This document shows, piece by piece, positions 33,820 to 42,088 of a DNA stretch of 64,000 bases. Position numbers and translations under genes: made by a program. Below the pieces are notes generated by a model that saw only the letters and a program-made list of their open reading frames with translations, ran no database searches and was not told the DNA's origin. This DNA is from Amycolatopsis pithecellobii (GTDB lineage: Bacteria; Actinomycetota; Actinomycetes; Mycobacteriales; Pseudonocardiaceae), in the NCBI RefSeq assembly GCF_009707865.1, contig NZ_WMBA01000017.1, positions 49,741 to 113,740 of the forward strand, read 5' to 3'. Numbering within the stretch: position 1 is the stretch's first letter; each line of letters begins with the position of its first letter.

Positions 33820-34751
33820 CGGCGGTACCCGGTCACCGGTTCGTCACCTCGGACGGCACGGCGCTCTACGTCGATGCCGCCGGGCCGCGGAACGCCCGGA
33901 TGACGCTCGTTCTCGTGCACGCCTGGACGCAGGACCAGACCGAATGGGACCCGATCCTGCCGTTGCTGCCGCCGGATGTGCGGGTGATCCGCTACGACCA
34001 TCGCGGGCACGGCGCGTCGGCCCCGGCGAAACCGGGCACCGCCACCATCGCCCGGCTCGCCGACGACCTCGCCGAATTGCTGCGGGCGTGGGTCCCGGAC
34101 GGACCCGTGGTGCTGGCCGGGCATTCCCTCGGTGGCATGACGATCATGGAACTGGCCGAGCGGCATCCCGAGCTCGTGCGGGCCCGCGTCGCCGGGGTCG
34201 CGTTCATCGCGACGTCGTGCTCGAACATGGACCGGCTCACCCTCGGCCTGCCGGGCGCCGCCGGCCGCGCGGCGATCCGGGTGGACAAGGCGCTGGGACG
34301 ACGACTTTCCCGTTACCGCAAGGAATTCGTGCCGATCCCGGCCGTGCTCGCGCGGCCGGCGACACGCTGGATCGCGTTCGGCAAGAAGGTCGACCGGGTT
34401 GATGTGCGGGCGATGACGGCGCAGTTCCTGCGTGCGCATCCCAGCAGCCTCGGCGGTTTCCGCGACTCGATATCCCGGCATGACCGTCGTGCCGCGCTCG
34501 CGACACTCGCCGGTACGCCTGGAGTGATCCTCGTCGGCGACCGGGACCGGATCACGTCGGTGAACCACGCGAAGGTCCTCGCCGAAGAGCTGCCGGGCGC
34601 GGAGTTCGTGTTGTTCCCCGGCGCCGGGCACGAGCTGACCTACGAGCGGCGGCATGGCGTCGCCGCGCGCCTGCGGTCGTTGCTCGAAGCGGCTACTTCC
34701 CCTGCAGCGGGAAGCCGGCGCCGATCCCGCGCCACGCCAGCGTCGCGGTGA
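33816..34751 (+). CDS. alpha/beta hydrolase coupled to the diiron oxygenase
   Basis: A 311-residue alpha/beta hydrolase. The oxyanion stretch is 'VLVHAWTQDQTEWDPIL', the nucleophile elbow 'AGHSLGGM' (about 105-112), the acid in 'LVGDRDRITSV' and the His in 'PGAGHELTYE'. The ATG overlaps the oxygenase stop. The last 20 residues are Arg/Ser-rich and overlap the convergent TetR gene by 59 bases; that tail may be a result of stop-codon loss. It probably hydrolyses the product or precursor handled by the oxygenase (inference). Confidence 0.85.
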   Translation: MTAVPGHRFVTSDGTALYVDAAGPRNARMTLVLVHAWTQDQTEWDPILPLLPPDVRVIRYDHRGHGASAPAKPGTATIARLADDLAELLRAWVPDGPVVLAGHSLGGMTIMELAERHPELVRARVAGVAFIATSCSNMDRLTLGLPGAAGRAAIRVDKALGRRLSRYRKEFVPIPAVLARPATRWIAFGKKVDRVDVRAMTAQFLRAHPSSLGGFRDSISRHDRRAALATLAGTPGVILVGDRDRITSVNHAKVLAEELPGAEFVLFPGAGHELTYERRHGVAARLRSLLEAATSPAAGSRRRSRATPASR

Positions 34752-35319
34752 GCGCGACGGCGTCTTCCTGACTCATCGTGCTGTGGTGGGCCAGCCAGAA
34801 GCGGGCGCTCACCTGGCTCAGCCCGACGAGGCCGACCGCGAGCAGCCGTGCCTTGTCCTCGTCGAGACCGGCGTCCGAGGTGATCGTTTCGGTGATCGCG
34901 TCGACACTTGCCGAGGTAGCCCTGTCCACGGCCTCCTGGACGGCCGGCTCGCCACGCAGGTCGGACTCGAACACCATCCGGAACGCGCCGGCGTCATTGC
35001 TCACGAAGTCGAAGAACGCACCGACCGCGGCGTGTACGCGCTGCTTGTTGTCGGTGGTGGAACCCAGCGCGCCCTCCACCCGGCCGACGAGTTCGTCGAC
35101 ATGGCTTTCCAGCAGTGCGATGTAGAGGTCGAGCTTGCCGGGAAAGTGCTGATACAGCACCGGTTTGGACACCCCGGCCTGCTCGGCGATCTCGTCCATC
35201 GCCGCCGCGTGGTAGCCGTTCGCGGAGAAGACGCGCTGCGCCGCGGCAAGCAGCTGCGCCCGCCGTTCGGTCCGCGGCAGCCGGACTCCCCGCTGCTGCG
35301 TCGGCGCCATTTCCGTCAT
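34693..35319 (-). CDS. TetR-family regulator (Rv3208-like)
   Basis: A 208-residue TetR protein starting at ATG 35319 with GGGAGGA upstream; upstream in-frame sequence is not TetR-like. HTH at about 30-62 ('AAMDEIAEQAGVSKPVLYQHFPGKLDLYIALL'). It resembles Rv3208, which in M. tuberculosis lies next to the DUF3107 gene. Here the AurF-like cluster has come between them, which supports an insertion. Target unknown. Confidence 0.88.
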   Translation of the reverse strand: MTEMAPTQQRGVRLPRTERRAQLLAAAQRVFSANGYHAAAMDEIAEQAGVSKPVLYQHFPGKLDLYIALLESHVDELVGRVEGALGSTTDNKQRVHAAVGAFFDFVSNDAGAFRMVFESDLRGEPAVQEAVDRATSASVDAITETITSDAGLDEDKARLLAVGLVGLSQVSARFWLAHHSTMSQEDAVALTATLAWRGIGAGFPLQGK

Positions 35320-35404
35320 AGTTCCTCCCGGTTCAACCCGTCCGAGATTACTCGTGGGTACCGACGAGTCGCCAAGGCCGGGCCTTCGGTTGCATGCTGG
35401 ATTG

Positions 35405-36406
35405 ATGACCGAGACAGAAATCCGGGCCGGTGACGCGGGTACAAGCAGACGCCTGCCAGTCACGCATGTGCCGCTGTCCAACACGCCGCTGCCCGCGCTC
35501 GATCCGAAGCTGGCGCCGTGGCCGGGTGGCCTCGAGACGTCCGGCGGCGTGACGCTGCATGTGCGGCGTACCCCGGGTGCGGCGGACGCGACCGCGGTGT
35601 ACGTGCACGGTCTTGGCGGGTCCTCGACCAACTGGACCGATCTGTCGGCGCTGCTGTCGCCGTTCGCGGCCGGTGTTTCGGTTGATCTGCCAGGCTTCGG
35701 GTTTTCCGAGCCGGTGTCCGGGTTCCGGTTCAGCCTCGACGAACACGCCGAGACGCTGGGCAAGTTCCTCGGTGGGCTGACCGGCCCGGTACATCTGCTC
35801 GGCAACTCGATGGGTGGCGCGGTTTCGCTGCTGGTCGCGGCGCGGCGCCCGGAACTGGTGCGCACGCTCACCCTGATCTCACCCGCGATGCCCGACCTCC
35901 GGCCGGATCCGCGGCGCCTGTCGGATCCGGCGATGGCCTTGGCCTACCTGCCGTTCTTCGGGCGCGGTGTCCGGCGCCGGCTGGCCGCGCTGAGCCCACG
36001 GGAGCGGGCGGCGCAGGTCATCAAGCTGTGTTTCGCCGATCCGGCCGCGTTCCCCGAGCACCGGCTCGACGAACTCGCCGAGGAGCACACCGCGCGGGCG
36101 GGTCAGAAGTGGGCCAACGCGGCGATGTCGGCCAGCACTCTGGGGATCTTCCGGACCTGGTTCGCGCGCGGGCCGGCGTCGTTGTGGTCGGTCGCCCCCC
36201 AGGTTTCGGTGCCGTCGCTGGTCGTGTGGGGAACGCAGGACCGCGTCATCTCAGTACGGCGCGCCAAACGCACGGCGGAGGCGCTGCGGCGGGCGCGGTT
36301 GCTGGTGCTGCCGAGGACAGGTCACGTCGCGCAGATGGAGCGGCCGGCCGCGGTCGCGAGAGCGGTTCTGGGCATGTGGGAACGTGCGGACGGGAACGCC
36401 TGGTAG
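35405..36406 (+). CDS. alpha/beta hydrolase (epoxide hydrolase/lipase-like)
   Basis: A 333-residue alpha/beta hydrolase. 'YVHGLGGSSTNWTDLSALL' holds the oxyanion hole, 'LLGNSMGGAVSLL' the nucleophile elbow (Ser about 149), 'VVWGTQDRVISV' the acid and 'PRTGHVAQMERP' the His. The nucleophile elbow with Asn before Ser (GNSMGG) is typical of the Rv3209-region family and of C-C bond hydrolases. ATG 35405 gives a 40-residue extension before the core. It is divergent from the TetR gene. Confidence 0.86.
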   Translation: MTETEIRAGDAGTSRRLPVTHVPLSNTPLPALDPKLAPWPGGLETSGGVTLHVRRTPGAADATAVYVHGLGGSSTNWTDLSALLSPFAAGVSVDLPGFGFSEPVSGFRFSLDEHAETLGKFLGGLTGPVHLLGNSMGGAVSLLVAARRPELVRTLTLISPAMPDLRPDPRRLSDPAMALAYLPFFGRGVRRRLAALSPRERAAQVIKLCFADPAAFPEHRLDELAEEHTARAGQKWANAAMSASTLGIFRTWFARGPASLWSVAPQVSVPSLVVWGTQDRVISVRRAKRTAEALRRARLLVLPRTGHVAQMERPAAVARAVLGMWERADGNAW

Positions 36407-36487
36407 CCCGGTTTCGGCGCGAAAAATCCGTTCTGTGCACCGCCGGTCGCTGTGCGCAGCAGCGATGAGGTGTGGCACCCTGAGCGC

Positions 36488-37552
36488 GTGAACCGGGTGA
36501 CGAACGGCGCGCAGAGCGAGGGGAAGAGATCGTCGTCCCGCACTCCGCGTGACGTTCCCCCGGATCGTTACCAGCCGCGTCGCCGGCGCACCTCCGCCGA
36601 ACCGCTGAGCGCTTCGTGGCGTCCGGACCCGGGCAAGCGGGAGCACTCTCGCGCGAACGGCCGGGTCAGCCGGCTGACGAAGGCCTACGGCTGGCGCGTG
36701 TACGCGTTGCCGATTCTGCTGGTCATCACCGCGCTCGTACTGTTCAACGTCGCGCACGAGCCTGCGCAACGGGTCCCCAGCTCGGCCGCGTCGAACGGCA
36801 CGACCGGCAGTGACATCACCGAAAAGCCCGCGCTGCCGGCGAATCTGAATGTGCCGACGGCGGCGCTGCCCGACGGCGGTGCGTTCACCCAGAGCGGCCG
36901 GATGACATGGCATGTGGTGCCGTTGGCGCAGGACGGCACGAGCGGCAAACGCGCCGGGACCGGCGGGCGGCTTTACCACTACACGATCGAAGTCGAGGAC
37001 GGTATCGACCCGGCGAGCTACGCGGGTGACGACTCGTTCGCACGGACCGCCGAGGCCACCCTGTCCGACAGCCGCAGCTGGATCGGCACCGGCAAGGTGA
37101 GCCTGCAGCGGGTCGACGCGAGCTTCCCCAACCCGGACTTCCGGGTCCGGCTGACCACCCCGGACACCGCGACCCGTGCGGACCTGTGCGGGTTCGGCAT
37201 CCCGTTCCCGACGTCGTGTTACATCCGTGGTTTCCAGCGCAGCGTGATCATCAACCTGTCGCGCTGGGTGCGCGGGGCACTCGCGTTCGGTGCGGACATG
37301 GGGACCTACCGGCAGTACGCGATCAACCACGAAGTGGGGCACGCGCTCGGCAAGACCCACGTCGGCTGCCAGCAGAACAGCGACCTGGCGCCGGTGATGA
37401 TGCAGCAGACCTTCGGCGTCAGCAACGACTACGTGGCGCAGCTGAACCAGGTGGACATCTACAACTCCAAGGCCGTGCCCGCCGACGGCAAGATCTGCAA
37501 GCCGAACGCCTGGCCGGTGCTGAACCTGGGAGACACCGCCCCGGCCGGTTGA
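36488..37552 (+). CDS. DUF3152 membrane-anchored zinc metalloprotease-like protein
   Basis: A 354-residue protein of the Rv3207c/DUF3152 family. A basic disordered N-terminus and one membrane helix (about 70-90, 'VYALPILLVITALVLFNV') precede the extracellular DUF3152 domain. The motif 'NHEVGHALGKTHVGC' (H-E-x2-H-x5-H) predicts a zinc site. It lies just upstream of moeZ as in M. tuberculosis. The start is taken as GTG 36488; an ATG at 36464 region is also possible. Protease activity is not proven for the family. Confidence 0.83.
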   Translation: MNRVTNGAQSEGKRSSSRTPRDVPPDRYQPRRRRTSAEPLSASWRPDPGKREHSRANGRVSRLTKAYGWRVYALPILLVITALVLFNVAHEPAQRVPSSAASNGTTGSDITEKPALPANLNVPTAALPDGGAFTQSGRMTWHVVPLAQDGTSGKRAGTGGRLYHYTIEVEDGIDPASYAGDDSFARTAEATLSDSRSWIGTGKVSLQRVDASFPNPDFRVRLTTPDTATRADLCGFGIPFPTSCYIRGFQRSVIINLSRWVRGALAFGADMGTYRQYAINHEVGHALGKTHVGCQQNSDLAPVMMQQTFGVSNDYVAQLNQVDIYNSKAVPADGKICKPNAWPVLNLGDTAPAG

Positions 37553-37663
37553 CGCTGACTCCGGTTCCACGAGACCGCTCAGCATGCGGGAAGACGTTGC
37601 GCCGGTGAGACGTTGTGGATACTGGACACGCGACCACGCGAATCCGCGCGATTTGGAGGACCG

Positions 37664-38842
37664 ATGTCAGGCACGCTGCCGCCGCTCGTGGAGCCGGCCG
37701 CCGAGCTCACCAAGGAAGAGGTGGCCCGGTACAGCCGCCACCTGATCATTCCGGATGTCGGGATGGACGGGCAGAAGCGGCTCAAGAACGCGAAGGTGCT
37801 GGTCATCGGCGCCGGCGGCCTCGGCAGCCCGGCGTTGCTGTACCTGGCCGCGGCCGGGGTCGGGACGCTGGGCGTCATCGACTTCGACGTCGTGGATGAG
37901 TCGAACCTGCAGCGCCAGGTCATCCACGGTCAGTCCGATGTCGGCAAGCCGAAGGCGGTTTCGGCCAAGGAGTCGATCGCCGAGATCAACCCGTTCGTCA
38001 ATGTCATCCTGCACAACGAGCAGCTGACCAACGACAACGCGCTCGATGTGTTCCGTGGCTACGACCTGATTCTGGACGGCACGGACAACTTCGCCACCCG
38101 CTACCTGGTCAACGACGCCGCGGTGCTGCTGGACAAGCCGTACGTCTGGGGCTCGATCTTCCGCTTCGAGGGCCAGGTCAGCGTGTTCTGGGAGAACGCG
38201 CCCAACGGCAAGGGCCTCAACTACCGCGACCTCTACCCCGAGGCGCCGCCGCCGGGCATGGTGCCCTCGTGCGCCGAGGGTGGTGTGCTGGGTGTGCTGT
38301 GTGCGTCGATCGGTTCGATCATGGTGACCGAGGCGATCAAGCTCATCACCGGTATCGGCGAGCCGCTGCTCGGCCGGCTGATCAGCTACGACGCGCTCGA
38401 GATGAAGTACCGCGAGGTCAAGATCCGGAAGGACCCGGAGACCCCGAAGATCACCGAGCTGATCGACTACGAGGCGTTCTGCGGTGTGGTGAGCGATGAC
38501 GCCGCGACCGCGGCATCGGGGCACACGATCACCCCGGCGGAGCTGAAGGCCAAGTTCGACGCGGGCGAGAACTTCGAGCTGATCGACGTTCGCGAGCCGC
38601 ACGAGTACGAGATCGTGAACATCAAGGGCGCCAAGCTGATCCCGAAGGACCGCATCCTCTCCGGTGAGGCGCTGGCGGAACTGCCGCAGGACAAGCCGAT
38701 CGTGCTGCACTGCAAGTCGGGTGCGCGGTCCGCGGAGGCGCTCGCCGCCCTGCACCGCGCCGGTTTCAAGGACGCGACGCACCTCGGCGGCGGAGTCCTG
38801 GCCTGGGCGAAGCAGATCGACCAGAGCCTGCCGACATACTGA
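37664..38842 (+). CDS. moeZ: adenylyltransferase/sulfurtransferase MoeZ
   Basis: A 392-residue fusion of a ThiF/MoeB E1-like adenylyltransferase (1-270, 'VLVIGAGGLGSPALLYLAAAGVG' nucleotide loop) and a C-terminal rhodanese domain (about 295-390) with active Cys in 'LHCKSGARSAEA'. It activates and sulfurylates the C-terminus of sulfur carrier proteins for molybdopterin, thiamine-type and cysteine synthesis. ATG 37664 follows GGAGGA. The product is needed for Mo cofactor, which the nitrate reductase 2 kb downstream requires. It ends at the repeat array. Confidence 0.93.
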   Translation: MSGTLPPLVEPAAELTKEEVARYSRHLIIPDVGMDGQKRLKNAKVLVIGAGGLGSPALLYLAAAGVGTLGVIDFDVVDESNLQRQVIHGQSDVGKPKAVSAKESIAEINPFVNVILHNEQLTNDNALDVFRGYDLILDGTDNFATRYLVNDAAVLLDKPYVWGSIFRFEGQVSVFWENAPNGKGLNYRDLYPEAPPPGMVPSCAEGGVLGVLCASIGSIMVTEAIKLITGIGEPLLGRLISYDALEMKYREVKIRKDPETPKITELIDYEAFCGVVSDDAATAASGHTITPAELKAKFDAGENFELIDVREPHEYEIVNIKGAKLIPKDRILSGEALAELPQDKPIVLHCKSGARSAEALAALHRAGFKDATHLGGGVLAWAKQIDQSLPTY

Positions 38843-38844
38843 CC

Positions 38845-39084
38845 CGCGAGTTGAACGTTCCCGTCGCGCGAGTTGCGCGTTCCCGTCGCGCGAGTTGCGC
38901 GTTCCCGTCGCGCGAGTTGAACGTTCCTGTGGTGCGAGTTGCGTGTTCCCGTCGTACGGGACGCGCAACTCGCGCACCTGGAGCGCGTGACTCGGGCGCC
39001 TGGAGCGCGCAACTCGCGCGCAGGGAACGCGCAACTCGCGCGCAGGAAACGCGCAACTCGCGCGCCTGGAACGGGGGACTCGCG
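38845..39084. repeat. head-to-head array of ~22-bp units, array 2
   Basis: Five forward units (CGCGAGTTGCG + CGTTCCCGTCG type) start at 38845, right after the moeZ stop. Around 38955-38961 (TACGGGA) the direction flips, and about six inverted units (GGAACGCGCAACTCGCGCGC type) continue to 39084. The units match array 1 (6964-7137). The array lies between two genes on the same strand, so it is not restricted to convergent gene ends. Open frames through it are repeat artefacts rich in Arg, Ala and Ser. Confidence 0.8.
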
Positions 39085-39102
39085 GGAGGGTAATCTCGCC
39101 GC

Positions 39103-39888
39103 GTGTTATCCGGTCCCCCGCAACGCGTGCTGAACGCGTTCGGCGCGCAGGGCGAACTGGACCGGGTGCCGGGCAGCGCCGTGTGGCGGTGTGGCGAGCT
39201 GGTGCTCAAGCCGGTCGCTGACCGGGCCCGTGCCGTGTGGCTGGCCGACGTGCTCAGCCGGATCGAGGTGCCGGATCTGCGGATCGCGCGGCCGGTCCGC
39301 GCCACCGACGGCCGCTGGATCATCGGTGGCTGGGCCGCCTGCCGGTTCCTCGAAGGGCAGCGCGAGTACCGCCACGACGAGACCATGCTCGCCGCGCTGA
39401 AACTTGCGCAGGCCACCGCGGATCTGCCACGACCGGATTTCCTTTCCCGCCGCCAGGGGCACCATGCGCTCGCCGACCGGCTGGCCTGGGGCGAAGCCGA
39501 CGTGCCGGTCGAGGAAAGCAAGGGCGGGCGCTGGTTCGAGGTGCTCGTCGTGGCGCGAAGACCCGTGCGGCTGCCGGATCAGGTCGTGCCCGGCGACCTG
39601 TTCGGTGCCGTGTTGTTCGACGGACCGGCCCCACCCGGGATCGTCGACTTCGAGCCTTACTACCGTCCCGCGGAATGGGGCGCCGCCGTCGCCGCGGTGG
39701 ACGCGGTCTCCTGGGGCGGTGCCGATCTGGAATTCCTGCGACGCTGGTCACATCTGCCGGAGTGGTCGCAGTTGTTGTTGCGGGCGTTGCTGTTCCGCCT
39801 CGCCGCCAACTCCCTTGACCCTCGTGCCACCGTTTCCGCACTCGACGGCCTGCGTACCGCCGCGGCCTGGGTCAGCGAACTGCTGTGA
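39103..39888 (+). CDS. conserved actinobacterial protein (Rv3205c/TIGR02569 family)
   Basis: A 261-residue protein of the TIGR02569 family restricted to actinobacteria. Visible features are 'GSAVWRCGELVLKPVADRARAVWLADVL' near the N-terminus and 'GIVDFEPYYRPAEWGAAVAAVDAV' in the C-terminal half. These recall the Lys loop and D-F(E) catalytic region of aminoglycoside-phosphotransferase-like kinases, so a kinase-like fold is plausible but unproven. GTG 39103 with GGGAGGG upstream. The order moeZ-this gene is conserved with Rv3206c-Rv3205c. Confidence 0.82.
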   Translation: MLSGPPQRVLNAFGAQGELDRVPGSAVWRCGELVLKPVADRARAVWLADVLSRIEVPDLRIARPVRATDGRWIIGGWAACRFLEGQREYRHDETMLAALKLAQATADLPRPDFLSRRQGHHALADRLAWGEADVPVEESKGGRWFEVLVVARRPVRLPDQVVPGDLFGAVLFDGPAPPGIVDFEPYYRPAEWGAAVAAVDAVSWGGADLEFLRRWSHLPEWSQLLLRALLFRLAANSLDPRATVSALDGLRTAAAWVSELL

Positions 39889-39931
39889 GCAGCGGATCCT
39901 CACCACACATCACGCTCGTTAGGCGAGCAAT

Positions 39932-39947
39932 GTCAAACGCCTGAAAC
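39932..39947 (+). promoter_or_regulatory. GlnR-like box before the nitrate operon
   Basis: GTCAA-ACGCCT-GAAAC. This matches the actinobacterial GlnR half-site pair gTnAC-n6-GaAAC in all but one core position and lies about 66 bases before the operon start. A looser second pair may follow (GCGTT-n6-TAACA, 39954-39970). GlnR activates nitrogen assimilation genes when nitrogen is limiting. Only sequence similarity supports the call. Confidence 0.55.
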
Positions 39948-40012
39948 ATTCCGGCGTTTTCGGGTAACACGCGCTCCTTACCGTCAAGAACCGTCGAGGT
40001 GAGGAGGTACGC

Positions 40013-42088
40013 GTGACGCTGACCGGCGAGGTGCGGGTGGAAACCGCCACCCACTGCCCGTACTGCGCGCTGCAATGCGGAATGACCGTGTCCGGCACCA
40101 AGATCGCGCCCCGCGACTTCCCGACCAACGGCGGCGGCCTGTGCCAGAAGGGCTGGACCTCTGGTGCGCTGCTGACTTCTCCCGCGCGCTTGACCACCCC
40201 GCTCATCCGCGTCGACGGTGAGCTCGTGCCGGCGAGCTGGGACGACGCGCTGGACCTGATCGCCCGTCGGCTCACCGACATCCAGGCGCGGTACGGCAAG
40301 GACGGGGTCGCGCTGTTCGGCGGCGGTGGCCTGACGAACGAGAAGTCCTATCTCCTCGGCAAGTTCGCGCGGGTCGCGCTCGGCACCTCACAGATCGACT
40401 ACAACGGCCGGTTCTGCATGTCCTCGGCGGCGGCCGCGGGGAACAAGGCGTTCGGGCTCGATCGCGGCCTGCCGTTCCCGCTCACCGATCTGGCCGGTGC
40501 GGACGCGGTGCTGCTCGTCGGGTCCAACCCGGCCGAGACCATGCCGCCGTTCATGCAGCACCTGCGGCCGGTCGCGGACCTGGGCGGGCTCGTGGTCGTG
40601 GACCCGCGCCGCACCCCTACGGCAGAGCAGGCGAACCTGCATCTCGCCCCGGCTCCGGGCACGGATCTCGCGCTGGCACTGGGCATCCTGCACGCCGTGG
40701 TCGCCGACGGCTACTTCGACTGGTCCTATGTGGACGAACGAACCCGTGGTTTCGACGCGGTGTGGCGGATCGTCGCCCGCTGGTGGCCCGAGCGCGTCGA
40801 GCGGATCACCGGGGTGGCTGCCACCGATCAGCGTCGTGTCGCCGAGCGGCTGGCGAAGGCACGCAACGCCTACATCCTCACCGCGCGCGGTGCCGAGCAG
40901 CATGCCAGCGGGTCGGACACGGTCAACGCGTGGATCAATCTGGCGCTGGCACTGGGACTTCCCGGGCGCACGGGCTCCGGCTACGGCTGCCTGACCGGTC
41001 AGGGCAACGGCCAGGGCGGTCGTGAGCACGGGCAGAAGGCCGATCAGCTGCCCGGGTACCGCAAGATCGACGACCCGGCCGCGCGCGAGCACGTCGCGAA
41101 CGTATGGGGCGTACCGGCTTCGTCGCTGCCCGGCCCCGGGCGCTCGGCATACGAGCTGCTCGACGCACTGGGCACCTCGGCAGGGCCGAAGGCGCTGATG
41201 GTGTTCGGCAGCAACGTAGTCGTCTCCGCTCCGCGGTCGGGACACGTGGCCGAGCGACTGTCTGCTTTGGACTTTCTGGTGGTGGCGGATCTCGTCATGT
41301 CGGAGACCGCGGCACTGGCCGATGTCGTCCTCCCGGTCACGCAGTGGGCCGAGGAGAGCGGCACGATGACGAACCTCGAAGGCCGGATCCTGTTGCGGCG
41401 TCGCGCGGTCCAGCCGCCGTCGGGTGTACGGTCCGATTTGGACGTCCTCAATAGACTCGCGGTCCGGCTCGGTCAGCCCGCGCACCGGTTCCCGGTCGAG
41501 CCCGAGACCGTGTTCACCGAACTCCGCGAGGCTTCGAGGGGCGGCCTCGCCGACTACTCCGGAATCACCTACGACCGGTTGCGCGCCGGCGAAGCCTTGT
41601 ACTGGCCCGTTCCCGGCGAGGAGCACGACGGCACCCCGCGGGTTTTTCTCGACCGGTTCGCGCATCCGGACGGCCGCGCGCGGTTCGTGCCGGTCGATCA
41701 CCGTGGTCCCGCCGAGGCCCCTGACGAGGAATTTCCCTTGCAGCTCACCACGGGCCGGGTGTTGCAGCACTACCAGTCCGGGGCGCAGACCCGGCTGATC
41801 ACCGAACTCACCGACGCCGTTCCGGAGGCCTACGTCGAAGTGCATCCCGACACCGCGGCCCGTTACGACCTCGGCGACGGGGACTGGGCGCAACTGAAAT
41901 CCCGGCGTGGTGCGATGACCGCGCGCGTGCGCTGTGTTTCGTCGATGCGCGCGGACCTGGTCTTCCTGCCCTTCCACTTCGCGGGCGCCCAGCGCGCGAA
42001 CCTGCTCACCAACCCGGCGCTCGACCCGTCGAGCCGGATGCCCGAGTTCAAGGTCTGCGCGGTTTCACTGGGGAAGGTGTCGGCATGA
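40013..42088 (+). CDS. nasA: assimilatory nitrate reductase catalytic subunit
   Basis: A 691-residue Mo-bisMGD oxidoreductase. The N-terminal [4Fe-4S] ligands are Cys15, Cys18, Cys22 ('CPYCALQC') and Cys44 ('GGLCQKGW'). Cys135 in 'NGRFCMSS' is the Mo ligand, as in NasA/NapA-type enzymes. The molybdopterin dinucleotide domain closes the protein ('VEVHPDTAARYDLGDGDWAQLKS'). It reduces nitrate to nitrite in the cytoplasm. There is no C-terminal BFD [2Fe-2S] domain; that domain is on the next gene product. The start follows GGTGAGGAGG, and the stop overlaps the next gene (ATGA). Confidence 0.93.
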   Translation: MTLTGEVRVETATHCPYCALQCGMTVSGTKIAPRDFPTNGGGLCQKGWTSGALLTSPARLTTPLIRVDGELVPASWDDALDLIARRLTDIQARYGKDGVALFGGGGLTNEKSYLLGKFARVALGTSQIDYNGRFCMSSAAAAGNKAFGLDRGLPFPLTDLAGADAVLLVGSNPAETMPPFMQHLRPVADLGGLVVVDPRRTPTAEQANLHLAPAPGTDLALALGILHAVVADGYFDWSYVDERTRGFDAVWRIVARWWPERVERITGVAATDQRRVAERLAKARNAYILTARGAEQHASGSDTVNAWINLALALGLPGRTGSGYGCLTGQGNGQGGREHGQKADQLPGYRKIDDPAAREHVANVWGVPASSLPGPGRSAYELLDALGTSAGPKALMVFGSNVVVSAPRSGHVAERLSALDFLVVADLVMSETAALADVVLPVTQWAEESGTMTNLEGRILLRRRAVQPPSGVRSDLDVLNRLAVRLGQPAHRFPVEPETVFTELREASRGGLADYSGITYDRLRAGEALYWPVPGEEHDGTPRVFLDRFAHPDGRARFVPVDHRGPAEAPDEEFPLQLTTGRVLQHYQSGAQTRLITELTDAVPEAYVEVHPDTAARYDLGDGDWAQLKSRRGAMTARVRCVSSMRADLVFLPFHFAGAQRANLLTNPALDPSSRMPEFKVCAVSLGKVSA

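Noticed and set aside
38845..39084. CRISPR array
   Set aside because: Units are directly adjacent with no unique spacers, they invert at the centre, and no cas genes are nearby.
38467..39521. Open frames through the 22-bp repeat array
   Set aside because: The predicted proteins only repeat Arg/Ala/Ser units dictated by the DNA repeat and change frame freely; no ribosome binding site or family match.
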